In this document: positions 29,183 through 39,154 of the stretch, piece by piece
Layout: each line of letters starts with the position of its first letter
Numbering within the stretch: the first letter of the stretch is position 1
Source: an uncultured beta proteobacterium
GTDB taxonomy: Bacteria; Pseudomonadota; Gammaproteobacteria; Burkholderiales; Burkholderiaceae_C
DNA: 64,000 nt
Direction of reading: 5' to 3'
Assembly: GCA_903960915.1 (NCBI GenBank)
Contig: CAJCCO010000112.1
Location: forward strand, 1-64,000
Translations under genes and position numbers: made by a program
The notes under the pieces: generated by a model
Told to the model about the DNA's origin: nothing
Seen by the model: only the letters and a program-made list of their open reading frames with translations
Database searches by the model: none

Positions 29183-30078
29183 ACGGCGGCACGGTGGCCA
29201 GCGGCCTGAGCGCTCGCCTGCAGCAGCCCACGGTACTGGCACTGGGCGCCATTGTTTTGTGGGGCACGCTGGCCAGTTTTGGGGTGGCCTTGTCGCATGT
29301 GCCGCCTTTTTTACTGACCGGGCTGGCCTTGCTGGTGGGCAGCCTGATTGCCTTGCCGCTGTCCAACTTTCGCCTAGCCAAGTGGCGCGTACCCCTGTCC
29401 ACGCTAGGCCTGGGCATCTACGGCCTGTTCGGCTTTCACTTTTTGTTATTTCTGGCGCTGCGGCACGCACCGCCGGTGCAGGCCAACCTGGTGAACTACC
29501 TGTGGCCGCTGTTGATGGTGGTGCTGGCGCCCTTGCTGCTGCCCGGTTTGACGCTCAAGCCCGTGCATATTGCGGCCGCCTTGCTCGGCTTTGCCGGCGC
29601 GGCGCTGGTGATTTTGGGTGGTGCGCCCGCTGACCCGGTTGGCGGCCAGTTCGGTGGCTGGGCCTGGGGGTATGTGCCGGCTATGTTGTCGGCCTGTGTC
29701 TGGGCCAGTTATTCGCTGCTGACCAAGCGGGTGCCGGCCTTCCCCACCGCCGCCATTGGTGGCTTTGCCTTGATTTCCGGGCTGTTGTCGCTGCTCTGCC
29801 ACGCCCTGTTTGAAGCGCCCACCGCTTTAAGCGCGCGTGACGTGCTGCTGATTGCCGGCATGGGCTTAGGGCCCATGGGTGCCGCTTTTTTCATGTGGGA
29901 CCGCGCGCTCAAGGGCGGCGATGCGCGCCATATCGGCATTCTTAGCTACCTCACACCGCTGGCCTCCACCGCCATGCTGATCGCCATCAACGGCCGTCCC
30001 TTCACCTGGAATATCGCCGTGGCGGCCACCCTCATTGTTGGCGCGGCCTTGCTGGGCACACGCCATCAACAAGGGTGA
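29179..30078 (+). CDS. EamA-family (DMT) exporter, YddG-like
   Basis: 299 residues with ten predicted transmembrane helices in two EamA repeats. Family members export amino acids or other small metabolites (YddG exports aromatic amino acids); the substrate here is not visible. ATG 29179 overlaps the lipA stop (ATGA), so it is in the ybeD-lipB-lipA operon. Confidence 0.88.
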   Translation: MNGGTVASGLSARLQQPTVLALGAIVLWGTLASFGVALSHVPPFLLTGLALLVGSLIALPLSNFRLAKWRVPLSTLGLGIYGLFGFHFLLFLALRHAPPVQANLVNYLWPLLMVVLAPLLLPGLTLKPVHIAAALLGFAGAALVILGGAPADPVGGQFGGWAWGYVPAMLSACVWASYSLLTKRVPAFPTAAIGGFALISGLLSLLCHALFEAPTALSARDVLLIAGMGLGPMGAAFFMWDRALKGGDARHIGILSYLTPLASTAMLIAINGRPFTWNIAVAATLIVGAALLGTRHQQG

Positions 30079-30203
30079 GCACCCCCAAAACGCGTAAGAC
30101 ACGTTGACAGCCCAGCGCCGTGGCCAGCAGGATCAAGTGCGGCAGTTGGCGCTGACCTGGTTAAAATTACCCGGAACTGAAATTCAAATCACGAGAGCAC
30201 ACC

Positions 30204-30344
30204 ATGTCCAATCACACGCCCCACAACGAAACTCCCTCTGAAGATCCGGTGGAAGACATTGTTTCCGCCATGCCCATCGTGTTGCCCCTGGCTGGCGCGG
30301 TACTGATGTTTTTGTTGGCCTTTATTGCCATTTCCATGGCCTGA
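30204..30344 (+). CDS. Small single-span membrane protein (46 residues)
   Basis: A short gene of 46 residues. The N-terminal half is hydrophilic and acidic (M-S-N-H-T-P ... E-D-P-V-E-D-I), the C-terminal half (about residues 24-46) is one hydrophobic span ending in A-I-S-M-A. AGAG lies 8-11 bases before the ATG. The clean acidic-then-membrane layout looks like a real small membrane protein; I do not recognise it. Confidence 0.55.
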   Translation: MSNHTPHNETPSEDPVEDIVSAMPIVLPLAGAVLMFLLAFIAISMA

Positions 30345-30484
30345 TTGGGCTTCAACCCCAAGACAGCTCCAGCCTGCCCTGCTGTTTCTATCCCTGGTGA
30401 TAGACCGGTAGCGTGGGCTTTTTTACGGGCGCAACCAGCGCTAACGTCAGCCGAGGCCTGAGGCGCACTCTCAGGCATAAGGCA

Positions 30485-30499
30485 ATGCAAATATTGCAT
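30485..30499. promoter_or_regulatory. Palindrome upstream of pckG
   Basis: ATGCAA-ATA-TTGCAT, a perfect 6-base inverted repeat. Sites with TGCAA/TTGCA halves are used by ScfR-type carbon-flow regulators that act on gluconeogenic and acyl-CoA genes. A match by position and form only. Confidence 0.45.
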
Positions 30500-30662
30500 A
30501 TCTTTCTGCCGTAACCGACTGGTAACTGGCACTCGAATTCATAGAATCATCTCTCAAGCGTTTCTCACGCTGGCTTGATGTTTGTGATTCACCCCATCAC
30601 ATCCCCTTGTTGCTCACCCGCCGCAACCCCTGCAAGTCCAGCTGCGCGCCTATAGAAAACTG

Positions 30663-30729
30663 CTTTTCAAAAGCCAATGGTGTGCCTTGTGCAGAACCCT
30701 GCCTTCTGGCTTTCGTTTCTTTTGAAAAG
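30663..30729 (+). promoter_or_regulatory. Inverted repeat in the pckG leader
   Basis: CTTTTCAAAAG at 30663-30673 and CTTTTGAAAAG at 30719-30729 are perfect inverted copies 45 bases apart, ending about 20 bases before the CTGGAG ribosome-binding site. In RNA this could form a long hairpin that affects pckG translation. Confidence 0.45.
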
Positions 30730-30758
30730 AAGATTTTTTTATCCTGGAGCTTTTTTCA

Positions 30759-32633
30759 ATGAACTCACCCACGATGCAAGGCCTGGCCCTGAATGTCCCA
30801 AGCTACGTCAAAAACGCCAAGTTGATCGCCTGGGTGGCCGACATGGCCGCCCTGACCCAACCCGACAACATTTACTGGTGCGATGGTTCGGACGAAGAAT
30901 ATGCCCGCCTGTGCCAGTTGCTGGTGTCTGCCGGCACCTTCAAGAAGTTGAATGAAGCCAAGCGTCCCAACAGCTTTCTGGCCTGCTCAGACCCAAGCGA
31001 CGTGGCCCGCGTGGAAGACCGCACCTACATCTGCGCCGATAAAAAGGAAAACGCCGGCCCGACCAACAACTGGATGGCCCCCGCCGAGATGCGCACCCTG
31101 CTGCAAAGCGGCGAGTCTGCCCTGTTCAAAGGGTGCATGAAGGGCCGCACCCTGTATGTGGTGCCGTTTTCCATGGGGCCGCTGGGCTCCCACATCTCGC
31201 ACATTGGCATTGAACTGACCGACAGCGCCTACGTGGCGGTGAACCAGAAAATCATGACCCGCATGGGCCAAGCCGTGTATGACGTGCTGGGGGCTGACGG
31301 TGCGTTTGTGCCGTGCATGCACACCGTGGGCGCGCCGCTGGCCGCTGGGCAGGCTGATGTGAAATGGCCGTGCAACACAACCAAGTACATCGTGCACTAC
31401 CCCGAAACCCGTGAAATCTGGTCTTACGGCTCGGGCTACGGCGGCAACGCGCTGCTGGGCAAGAAGTGTTTTGCGCTGCGCATTGCCTCCAATATGGGCC
31501 GCGACCAGGGCTGGCTGGCTGAGCACATGCTCATTTTGGGCGTCACCAACCCCCAAGGCAAAAAATACCACGTGGCGGCGGCCTTCCCCAGCGCCTGCGG
31601 CAAAACCAACTTCTCCATGCTGGTGCCGCCTGCTGGTTTTGAAGGCTGGAACGTCACCACCATCGGTGACGACATTGCCTGGGTCAAGCCCCATGCCGAT
31701 GGCAAGATGTACGCCATCAACCCCGAAGCTGGCTACTTTGGCGTCGCCCCGGGCACCAACTTCCACACCAACCCCAACTGCATGGCCAGCCTGGGGAAAA
31801 ACGCAATTTTCACCAATGTGGCGCTGACCGACGATGGCGACGTCTGGTGGGAAGGCATGGAAAAAGACAGCGGCAGCCTGCCGGCGCACCTGATTGACTG
31901 GCAAGGCAAGGACTGGACGCCTCAGATCGCCAAAGAAACCGGCGCCAAAGCCGCCCACCCGAACTCACGCTTCACCGTGTCTGCGGGCAACAACCCCGCA
32001 CTGGACCCCGAGTGGGACAACCCTGCCGGCGTGCCCATTGACGCCTTCATCTTCGGTGGCCGCCGCTCCACCACCGTGCCCCTGGTGACCGAGGCCCGTA
32101 CCTGGATGGAAGGCGTCTACATGGCCGCCACCATGGGGTCGGAGACCACCGCCGCCGCTACCGGACAGGCGGGCGTGGTGCGCCGCGACCCCTTCGCCAT
32201 GCTGCCCTTCTGCGGCTACAACATGAGCGACTATTTCCAGCATTGGCTGGACATGGAACACAAACTCGAAGCCTCGGGTGGCACCCTGCCCAGCATCTTT
32301 TGCGTCAACTGGTTCCGCAAGGGCGATGACGGCAAATTTGTCTGGCCCGGCTATGGCGAGAACATGCGCGTGCTGAAGTGGATGATTGACCGCATTGAGG
32401 GCCAGGCCACCGGCACCGACCACATCTTCGGCGTCAGCCCCACCTACGAAGAGCTGACCTGGACCGGCCTGGACTTCAGCCCCGCTCAGTTCAACACCGT
32501 GACCCGCATCGACAAAGCCGACTGGGCGCAGGAAATGACCCTGCACAACGAACTCTTTGCGCAACTGGCCTACCACCTGCCGAAAGAACTGGTCGATACC
32601 AAAGCGCAACTCGAAAAGCGCCTGGCCGCCTGA
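30759..32633 (+). CDS. pckG: GTP-dependent phosphoenolpyruvate carboxykinase
   Basis: 624 residues, usual for the GTP family. It converts oxaloacetate and GTP to PEP, CO2 and GDP, the first committed step of gluconeogenesis. The kinase loop [13 protein letters not shown] with the reactive Cys, the GDDIAW metal site and [10 protein letters not shown] are intact. Ribosome-binding site CTGGAG. A strong terminator follows. Confidence 0.98.
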   Translation: MNSPTMQGLALNVPSYVKNAKLIAWVADMAALTQPDNIYWCDGSDEEYARLCQLLVSAGTFKKLNEAKRPNSFLACSDPSDVARVEDRTYICADKKENAGPTNNWMAPAEMRTLLQSGESALFKGCMKGRTLYVVPFSMGPLGSHISHIGIELTDSAYVAVNQKIMTRMGQAVYDVLGADGAFVPCMHTVGAPLAAGQADVKWPCNTTKYIVHYPETREIWSYGSGYGGNALLGKKCFALRIASNMGRDQGWLAEHMLILGVTNPQGKKYHVAAAFPSACGKTNFSMLVPPAGFEGWNVTTIGDDIAWVKPHADGKMYAINPEAGYFGVAPGTNFHTNPNCMASLGKNAIFTNVALTDDGDVWWEGMEKDSGSLPAHLIDWQGKDWTPQIAKETGAKAAHPNSRFTVSAGNNPALDPEWDNPAGVPIDAFIFGGRRSTTVPLVTEARTWMEGVYMAATMGSETTAAATGQAGVVRRDPFAMLPFCGYNMSDYFQHWLDMEHKLEASGGTLPSIFCVNWFRKGDDGKFVWPGYGENMRVLKWMIDRIEGQATGTDHIFGVSPTYEELTWTGLDFSPAQFNTVTRIDKADWAQEMTLHNELFAQLAYHLPKELVDTKAQLEKRLAA

Positions 32634-32687
32634 TATACCACTGACTGGACTGCGCGCCGCAAAGCGACCAGCCAGCACTTAGACAGC

Positions 32688-32715
32688 AAAAAGCCACCGC
32701 ATGCGGTGGCTTTTT
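32688..32715 (+). terminator. Rho-independent terminator after pckG
   Basis: GCCACCGC-AT-GCGGTGGC stem-loop with T run; the A run on the left makes it symmetrical enough for the minus strand gene ending at 32765. Confidence 0.9.
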
Positions 32716-32764
32716 CAAGGGTGCGCCAGTTGATTGGCTGCCCCATTCACGGGGCGGGACGCAC

Positions 32765-33184
32765 TCAAATTTCGATACGACCCATGGCCATCTTCAGATC
32801 AGCCATCAGGCGCGGATCGGCTTTGGCCATTGCCCACAAGCGCTGATCAGCGCGGCGGCGGGCTAATCGCACAGACCAGGCATCCAGCGAGGTCACCAAG
32901 GTGGCGGCCACATTGCGGGCAGCACCGGCAAAAAGTGCCAGGGCCGAGAAAGCCACCAGCCACAACACCACCCAAGCCACCATCAGGTGTCCGTCAGCCC
33001 AGGTTTCAATCAATTGGTCTGCCACCACCACCAGGGCCGACACCATGGCCGCCAACAACATGGCACTTAAACCTTTGGTGCTGTCAAAGCCACCGCGCAT
33101 CGCACGCAAGGCGCCTACCGCAGCCGCCACACGCTCAACCCCTGCGTGTTGGTCAGAAAATCCCGGTTGAATAAAACTTGTCAT
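32765..33184 (-). CDS. Small membrane protein of unknown function
   Basis: 139 residues with two transmembrane segments (about residues 37-58 and 65-88) and a basic C-terminal cytosolic tail. No family recognised. ATG 33184 has AGGAAGG six bases upstream; an in-frame ATG at 33208 has none. It is divergent from the LysR gene at 33345. Confidence 0.7.
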   Translation of the reverse strand: MTSFIQPGFSDQHAGVERVAAAVGALRAMRGGFDSTKGLSAMLLAAMVSALVVVADQLIETWADGHLMVAWVVLWLVAFSALALFAGAARNVAATLVTSLDAWSVRLARRRADQRLWAMAKADPRLMADLKMAMGRIEI

Positions 33185-33344
33185 GATGAACCTTCCTTGA
33201 GTTGCCATTACTTGCCATTGCTTGCCGTTACTTAACAGCGATGGGGCAGATCATAGGGTTAATACTTATATTTATTCAATTTATATGTGTGATGCTTTAT
33301 ATTCACAGCAGTGATTGTTAAGCCAACTCCAACCTTGCCGGCGC

Positions 33345-34361
33345 GTGAACACCTTTAACTTCAAAAACCTGGACCTCAATTTGCTTCGCGTCTTTGACGA
33401 AGTGATGACCGAGCGCAACCTCACCAAAGCCTCACTCAAACTGTCCATCACCCAGCCGGCTGTCAGCAACGCACTGCGGCGTTTTCGCGAGGCCATGGGC
33501 GACGAACTCATCAAGCGCAAGGGCCAAGACATGGTGCCCACGCCGCGTGCACTGTCGCTGTGGCCCGCAGTGCGCGAGGCCCTGCGCCAGTTGCAAGAAG
33601 TCATGACCCCCAGCGTGTTCGTGCCGGCCGAGGCAGACACCACCTTTGTCCTGGCCATGGCCGACGCCACCGCCGCCGAGTTGATGCCGGGCCTGCTGGC
33701 GGTGATTGACCGCGAGGCCCCCGGCATCTCAATCCGGGTCGTCCCTCTAACCACGCGCGACCCCCGGCGCCTGCTGGAGGACGAAACGGCCGACCTGGCC
33801 ATCGGTTTTTTCCCCGCCGCCTTGTCTGACTTGACCGTTCGTGCGCAAGCTGGCGAAACCGTGGCCTATGCCTACCAGCGCCTGTTCAGCGGCGAATACG
33901 TGTGCGTGATGCGCCGCAACCACCCGCTGGCCAGCCTGCCGCTGACGCTAGACCGCTATTGCGCCGCACGCCACATGCTGGTGAGTTTTTCCGGGCGGCC
34001 ATTTGGTTTCATCGACGAGTCGCTGGCGCTGCTGGGTCGCCAGCGGCGCATTGTGCTGACGGTTAACCAGTTTTTCACCGCCGGCCAAGTGGTGGCCAGC
34101 TCAGACCTGCTCACCGTGTTGCCGCGCCACTTCGTCAAAGTCACCGGTATTGCCGAACAATTGGTGCTGCGCGAGTTGCCCTTTGAGGCGCCCACGGTGC
34201 ATATAGACGCCCTGTGGCACCACCGCTTGCACCGCGCAAGCGCCCATAAGTGGTTGCGCCAGACCCTCATTGCCTTGACCCATAAGGCAGTCGCTGCTGA
34301 CGGCGCCGACCCCTTGCCCGACGACACTGCGATCACCGCCCTCACCACCACTGCCCCATGA
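33345..34361 (+). CDS. LysR-family transcriptional regulator
   Basis: 338 residues. N-terminal HTH (D-L-N-L-L-R-V-F-D-E-V-M-T-E-R-N-L-T-K-A and I-T-Q-P-A-V-S-N-A-L-R-R-F) and a long substrate-binding domain. The V-F-D-E-V start and the NodD/LinR-like pattern suggest an aromatic-compound sensor, but the target is unknown. GTG 33345 is the preferred start (MNTFNFKNLDLNLL). It overlaps the metallophosphoesterase by 4 bases. Confidence 0.88.
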   Translation: MNTFNFKNLDLNLLRVFDEVMTERNLTKASLKLSITQPAVSNALRRFREAMGDELIKRKGQDMVPTPRALSLWPAVREALRQLQEVMTPSVFVPAEADTTFVLAMADATAAELMPGLLAVIDREAPGISIRVVPLTTRDPRRLLEDETADLAIGFFPAALSDLTVRAQAGETVAYAYQRLFSGEYVCVMRRNHPLASLPLTLDRYCAARHMLVSFSGRPFGFIDESLALLGRQRRIVLTVNQFFTAGQVVASSDLLTVLPRHFVKVTGIAEQLVLRELPFEAPTVHIDALWHHRLHRASAHKWLRQTLIALTHKAVAADGADPLPDDTAITALTTTAP

Positions 34362-35269
34362 AACTCCAGTTGCTCTCGGACCTGCACCTTGAAGTCCACC
34401 CCGGCTGGACGCCGCAGCCCGCACCCGGCGCCGAGTTGTTGGTGCTGGCCGGTGACATTGGCTCCTACCAAGAAGGCACGCTGTTGCGCGATGATGACTT
34501 CGGTCTGGCGCGCTTTTCGCCGCTAAAGGGTTGGCCCACGCCCGTGCTGTTTGTGCCGGGCAACCATGAATACGACACGCTGGACTTCGACCAGGCCCAC
34601 GCACGCCTGCTTCAGACCTGCGAACGGTTGGGCATCATCTGGCTGGAGCGCGAGGTCATCACCTGGGCACAAATTCTGGCCCAAAGCCCCTTACCCACAG
34701 CCGCCCCCAAAGCACAAGCACTGCGCTTTATAGGCACCACCTTGTGGACCGACTTTGACGCCTTAGGGCCCCTTGCCGCTCAGCCCGCAGCCCATACGGG
34801 AGCGCCTAATAAAACGTCAGCGTCAACGCCCACCACGTCGGCGCTGACCCAGCAACTCAAGGCGCGCGACAAAGCGTTTCGAGCCGCCAACTATTACTTG
34901 AAAAAAACCGCCAGCAGTCGCCACGGCGCGCCTATGCTGGCCGAGCAGGTGCGGGAACAAGCCCTGCTGTGCCAAGCCTGGCTAACCCAGGCCTTGAACG
35001 AACCGTTTGACGGCGACACGGTGGTGGTCACGCACTTTGCACCCAGCCTGCTCAGTGCAGACCCCCGTTACGGCATGGCACCCGGCACCGCCGGTTTTTG
35101 CAATGCGCTTGACCCTCTGTTGCCCAAAGCCAAGCTGTGGCTGCACGGCCATTTGCACGCCCCCAGCCAGTACACCAGCCAGGGCTGCCGCGTGGTGGCT
35201 AACCCGTTGGGCTATGCGCGAAAAAACGAACAAGCGGCTTTCAAGCCCGACCTGTGCCTGGAAGTTTGA
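34358..35269 (+). CDS. Calcineurin-type metallophosphoesterase
   Basis: 303 residues. All five metal-binding motifs are present: D-L-H-L-E near residue 8, G-D-I-G near 33, G-N-H-E near 68, V-T-H-F near 225 and G-H-L-H near 263. A Thr/Ser-rich insert lies near 150. Substrate unknown; it is translationally coupled to the LysR gene. Confidence 0.9.
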   Translation: MKLQLLSDLHLEVHPGWTPQPAPGAELLVLAGDIGSYQEGTLLRDDDFGLARFSPLKGWPTPVLFVPGNHEYDTLDFDQAHARLLQTCERLGIIWLEREVITWAQILAQSPLPTAAPKAQALRFIGTTLWTDFDALGPLAAQPAAHTGAPNKTSASTPTTSALTQQLKARDKAFRAANYYLKKTASSRHGAPMLAEQVREQALLCQAWLTQALNEPFDGDTVVVTHFAPSLLSADPRYGMAPGTAGFCNALDPLLPKAKLWLHGHLHAPSQYTSQGCRVVANPLGYARKNEQAAFKPDLCLEV

Positions 35270-35278
35270 GCCCTTGGG

Positions 35279-35292
35279 ATGACTTGGGTCAA
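35279..35292 (+). promoter_or_regulatory. FNR-type box upstream of usp
   Basis: ATGACTTGGGTCAA matches TTGA-N6-TCAA in 7 of 8 fixed positions. It lies 84 bases before the usp ATG, a distance consistent with activation at -41.5. An overlapping GACTTG-GGT-CAAGTC palindrome is present at 35281-35295. Confidence 0.45.
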
Positions 35293-35376
35293 GTCCAGCT
35301 AGCGAGACTTGCCTAAACTGATTTGCACCCCCATTTGCGCACGCCTCTGTGCACACAAGAACCAAGGAGCCACCCC

Positions 35377-35799
35377 ATGAAAATTCTTCTCGCCGTCGAT
35401 GGCAGTGCCTACACCAAGAAAATGTTGGCCTACCTGGTCACGCATGAACAATGGCTGAACCCGGCCAACGACTACACCGTGCTGACCGTGCAGCCCCAAT
35501 TGCCACCCCGCGCACGTGCGGCCGTAGGCAAAGCCGTGGTGGAAGACTACAACCGTGAAGAGGCTGAGAAAGTGCTGGGGCCCGTCAGCAAGTTCCTGGT
35601 GCGCCACAGTGTGGACGCCAAAACCACCTGGAAAGTGGGGCACGCCGGCGAAGTGATTTCAAAGTTTGCGCAAGACGGCAAGTTCGACCTGCTGGTGATG
35701 GGCTCACACGGACACGGTACGCTGCTCAACTTGGTCACCGGCTCGGTCGCCACCGCCGTGCTGGCGCATTGCACCGTGCCAGTGCTGCTGGTGCGTTAA
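35377..35799 (+). CDS. Universal stress protein (UspA family)
   Basis: 140 residues. It has the ATP-binding Usp pattern: M-K-I-L-L-A-V-D-G-S at the start and G-S-H-G-H-G-T-L-L-N-L-V-T-G-S-V near residue 110. AAGGAG precedes ATG 35377; the open frame continues upstream but has no further support. In related bacteria such genes are induced at low oxygen, in line with the FNR-like box upstream. Confidence 0.93.
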   Translation: MKILLAVDGSAYTKKMLAYLVTHEQWLNPANDYTVLTVQPQLPPRARAAVGKAVVEDYNREEAEKVLGPVSKFLVRHSVDAKTTWKVGHAGEVISKFAQDGKFDLLVMGSHGHGTLLNLVTGSVATAVLAHCTVPVLLVR

Positions 35800-35813
35800 G
35801 TGCACCGGCCAGC

Positions 35814-36428
35814 CTAGCCCGCGTTAAGTCCCTCGAAACAGGTGGCCAGCACCAGCTCAATGATCTGCGCATCGTCATACAAATCGCCCATGCGCAAGAA
35901 CTCCAGCACGGGGTCACAGGCCCGCGCGTAGCAGGTGTACAAAATTGCAATCGCGGGCAGTTTGGGGTTCAAGTCACCGCTGGCCTGAGCCGCCTCAATC
36001 CAGGCGCCCAGGCGGTCGCTCACGTCCATCAGGCCGTCCATGTAGTCGGTGTTCGCCATCAGGGTGGCGCGCAAACTGGAGTTCTGGCTGGGCAGAGAGG
36101 GCATATCGCCCGCCAATTTAACCTCCAGAATCCACCGCACCACGGCGCGCAACTGCTGCAAAGGGGGCGCCTCGGGCAACTCGGCAATAAAAGCCTGCGC
36201 CCGGTGCATCACCGACACCATGGCCGCCGCGGCGAGTTCTTCCTTGCTGGAGAAATGTTTGTACAAACTGGCTTTGGCAATGCCCACTTGCGCGGCCACT
36301 TCGTCCACCGTCATGGCGTCAAAACCCTTCTCCGCCAACAAGCGGTTCACGGTTTGAACAATGGCCGCCTCGCGCGCCTTGAGCATTTGCTGCTTGAACG
36401 AGGGTTTGGCTGTGACTTCTGTACGCAT
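35814..36428 (-). CDS. TetR-family regulator
   Basis: 204 residues. HTH near residues 30-62 (A-E-K-G-F-D-A-M-T-V-D-E-V-A-A-Q-V-G-I-A-K-A-S-L-Y-K-H-F). The C-terminal domain is specific to this protein and the ligand is unknown. No adjacent efflux or enzyme gene in the same orientation is seen, so the target may be itself. Confidence 0.9.
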   Translation of the reverse strand: MRTEVTAKPSFKQQMLKAREAAIVQTVNRLLAEKGFDAMTVDEVAAQVGIAKASLYKHFSSKEELAAAAMVSVMHRAQAFIAELPEAPPLQQLRAVVRWILEVKLAGDMPSLPSQNSSLRATLMANTDYMDGLMDVSDRLGAWIEAAQASGDLNPKLPAIAILYTCYARACDPVLEFLRMGDLYDDAQIIELVLATCFEGLNAG

Positions 36429-36494
36429 GGCTGAATTTTATCCACGTACGTCGAGAAACAGATGGTCGGTATTTTTTATTACCCGGCGGTCTAT

Positions 36495-37433
36495 TTACGC
36501 AGCCTTCAAACTTGTTGGCCTGGCGTCCAGGGTTTGACCGGCGGCCAACATCAGCGCCTGGGTCAAGGCATCGAGCACCGCCGACTCCAGGTTCCAGCAA
36601 TGCCAGTACAGCTCAATGGGCAGCACATGACCAGGGGCGATATTGACCAGCCGCTGGCTTTTCAGATGCTCGCGCACCAGCAACTCAGGCACCACGCTCG
36701 CCCCCCAACCGGCCAGCACCGCGCGCACCTGTCCTTCGCTGCTGGGCACGTGCAACTGGTTCAAACCCACCCGCTTGAGCGCACAGGCCCGGGCGATGAA
36801 TTCGGCCTGCATATCGTCCTTGCGGTTGAAGGCAATAAAGGGCACGGTGCGAAAGTTATGCGGCGTCAGACCGTCAGGAAAATGCGTGGCGGCGTACGCC
36901 GGCTGCGCCACGGCCACATAGTTCATCGCCCCCAGCGGCACCACCTTGCAGCTGCGCAAAGCCTGTTTGAGGGTGGTCACGCAGCCCAGCACCTGGCCTT
37001 CGCGCAACCAATCGTGGGTGAAGTCCTGGTCGTCCGTGATGATTTCCATCATCAAGCCCTGGCGCGCCAGGTCACTCAAGGCCGGCAGGGCCCAGGTGGC
37101 AATGCTGTCAGCGTTGATGGCGATGGACACCCGCTCTTCGTCACCCCCGACACCACTGCTGGCCGACGGCGCCAGGTCTTGAAGGTCGCGCTCCAGATCG
37201 GCCCGCAAAAGCCGCATCTGCATGGCGTGCTTAAGCAGCAAGCGCCCCGCCGAGGTGGCTTTGAGCGGTCGACTGCGCACAATCAGTACCGTGCCGACCT
37301 GAATCTCCAGCGTGCGAAGGCGCTGCGATACCGCCGACTGGGTGATGGAGAGCCGCACAGCGGCGCGCTCAAACCCGCCCTCTTCCACAATGGCGGCCAG
37401 ACATTCAAGCGCATCCGGATCGAAGGTACTCAC
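36495..37433 (-). CDS. argP: LysR-family regulator, ArgP (IciA) type
   Basis: 312 residues. HTH A-A-V-R-L-S-I-T-Q-S-A-V-S-Q-R-L-R-T-L-E and the ArgP-like start M-x-x-F-D-P-D-A-L-E-C-L-A-A-I-V-E-E-G-G-F. E. coli ArgP senses lysine/arginine and controls the exporter argO. Here it is divergent from the D-amino-acid dehydrogenase gene, which it may control. Start is GTG 37433, with AAGGAG upstream; the ATG two bases earlier is out of frame. Confidence 0.85.
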   Translation of the reverse strand: MSTFDPDALECLAAIVEEGGFERAAVRLSITQSAVSQRLRTLEIQVGTVLIVRSRPLKATSAGRLLLKHAMQMRLLRADLERDLQDLAPSASSGVGGDEERVSIAINADSIATWALPALSDLARQGLMMEIITDDQDFTHDWLREGQVLGCVTTLKQALRSCKVVPLGAMNYVAVAQPAYAATHFPDGLTPHNFRTVPFIAFNRKDDMQAEFIARACALKRVGLNQLHVPSSEGQVRAVLAGWGASVVPELLVREHLKSQRLVNIAPGHVLPIELYWHCWNLESAVLDALTQALMLAAGQTLDARPTSLKAA

Positions 37434-37509
37434 ATTAGCTCTCCTTATGTTTTCTTTGTTAATTTAATTCTACTTTTATCCCAAGGCCACATCGCGCACA
37501 CTGCGCGCT

Positions 37510-38808
37510 ATGAAAATTATTGTTCTAGGCGCCGGCATCATCGGCATCAGCACCGCTTGGCATTTGCTTGAACTCGGCCATGAAGTCACCGTGGTAGACC
37601 GGCAAAGTGACGCCGCCATGGAAACCAGCTTTGGCAATGCCGGGCAAATCTCGGTCAGCTACTGCGAACCCTGGGCCAACCGCGACGCGCCACTCAAGGC
37701 CTTGAAATGGATGTTCAGCAAAGACGCGCCGCTGTTGTTCAGGCCCCGGCTTGACTGGCAGCAGTGGCGCTGGTCCCTGCTGTTTTTAGGCCAGTGCAAC
37801 GACGCCGCTTTTGAACGCAATGTGCAGCAACTGGTGGCTCTGGGTGCCTACAGCCACGCCGCGCTCAAAGACGTGGTGACCGCCACCGGCATTGACTACC
37901 AACGCCTGGAACACGGCATTGCGCACTACTACACCGACCAGAAATCGTTTGACACCGCCGGCGAAGCCGCCGCGCTGATGCGCAAGTACGGCGTGTCGCG
38001 CCAGGTCGTCAGCAGTGACGACCTGCTGCGCATCGAGCCCGCCTTCAGCGCCTTTGCGCACCGCATTGTGGGCGGCACCTACACCCCCAGCGACGAAAGC
38101 GGCGACGCCCGCCTGTTCACCCAAGCACTGGCGCAGCGCTGTGCCGCCCGTGGCGCCACTTTTTACTACGGGCACGACGTGGTTCGCCTGAACAAAGCAG
38201 GCGACACCATGGCCTCCATCGCCATCCGCCCGGTCGCGTCAGACGCTAGCGGCGCCAAACCCCTGGTGCTAACAGCCGACCAATTTGTGGTTGCCTGCGG
38301 CTCGTATTCAGCCCCCCTCTTGCGCACCGTGGGTGTTGACTTGCCCATTTACCCCGGTAAAGGTTACAGCGCCACCTTCAAACTGTTGCAACCGGGGAAA
38401 GCGCCACGGGTCTCCACCATCGACGACGAAAAGAAAATTGCCATGAGCCGGCTGGGCGACTCGCTGCGCGTGGCCGGCACCATTGAAGTGGGCGACTACA
38501 ACCTGTCGCTGGATAACGCCGTGGCACGCGCGCGCTGCCAGATGCTGTCTGAACGGATTGAGGCCGTGCTGCCCGGCGTGTGCGACACGCGCAACGAGGC
38601 CCAGGGCGGCACGCCCCAATACTGGGCCGGTTTGCGCCCCGCCACCCCCACCAACGTGCCCTACATTGGCCAAACCAAAGTCAATAAATTGTGGGTGAAC
38701 GCAGGCCACGGCACCTTGGGCTGGACGCACGGTGCGGGCTCGGGCAAAGCCCTGGCTGAGCTCATGAGCGGCCAACAACCAGACATGGCTTTCAACTTCC
38801 AGGCTTAA
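37510..38808 (+). CDS. dadA: D-amino-acid dehydrogenase small subunit
   Basis: 432 residues, FAD enzyme that oxidises D-amino acids to oxo acids and passes electrons to quinones. FAD motif V-L-G-A-G-I-I-G-I-S-T near residue 5 and the conserved C-terminal G-H-G-T-L-G-W-T-H-G-A-G-S-G segment are clear. The divergent argP probably regulates it. Confidence 0.95.
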   Translation: MKIIVLGAGIIGISTAWHLLELGHEVTVVDRQSDAAMETSFGNAGQISVSYCEPWANRDAPLKALKWMFSKDAPLLFRPRLDWQQWRWSLLFLGQCNDAAFERNVQQLVALGAYSHAALKDVVTATGIDYQRLEHGIAHYYTDQKSFDTAGEAAALMRKYGVSRQVVSSDDLLRIEPAFSAFAHRIVGGTYTPSDESGDARLFTQALAQRCAARGATFYYGHDVVRLNKAGDTMASIAIRPVASDASGAKPLVLTADQFVVACGSYSAPLLRTVGVDLPIYPGKGYSATFKLLQPGKAPRVSTIDDEKKIAMSRLGDSLRVAGTIEVGDYNLSLDNAVARARCQMLSERIEAVLPGVCDTRNEAQGGTPQYWAGLRPATPTNVPYIGQTKVNKLWVNAGHGTLGWTHGAGSGKALAELMSGQQPDMAFNFQA

Positions 38809-39154
38809 GCTGTGAAGGCGTCAAGGCTTTGAGGGGGTTTTACGACTCTGTTGGCCCAAAGATGTAACGCCTAACCTTGCGGTGCCATAAATATTCAAGG
38901 ATAAATGTTCGCATGGCGGCGGATCCTGTCGTAGAGATTTGCGATCTGCCTGCTCCATTGCAGACGCTGGCAACTTGTGACTGACCGGTGGTTTGTGTTG
39001 ACCAGCAAGTCAAAGTGGACACTCACCATCGGTTAACAGCGGGTGTTTTACAACGTTCACTTGAACATCCGGGGAGGCTCGCACAGCGGTAGTTGACCGC
39101 CAGCGTTACCTCCAAACCAGTAGGACGCTACCGTAAATTAGTTTCAACGCTTGT
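38809..39154. other. Gene-free stretch between dadA and hicB
   Basis: 346 bases without a supported gene. Lower GC, no clear terminator and no recognisable insertion-sequence ends. It could be decayed mobile DNA, but I see no signal for that beyond composition. Confidence 0.4.

Larger units (their letters stand above)
30345..30758. other. Long leader region before pckG
   Basis: A 414-base gap without a supported gene. It holds the palindrome at 30485-30499, a short CCTGA/TCAGG hairpin near 30460, and the 11-base inverted repeat at 30663-30729 (both listed). Regulation of pckG is expected here. Confidence 0.6.

Noticed and set aside
28199-29470. Open frame of 423 codons opposite lipA
   Set aside because: Antisense to a certain radical-SAM gene; its composition follows from the lipA codon pattern.
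38840-39022. Possible insertion-sequence remnant between dadA and hicB
   Set aside because: No terminal repeats, target duplication or transposase motif could be seen; composition alone is not enough.
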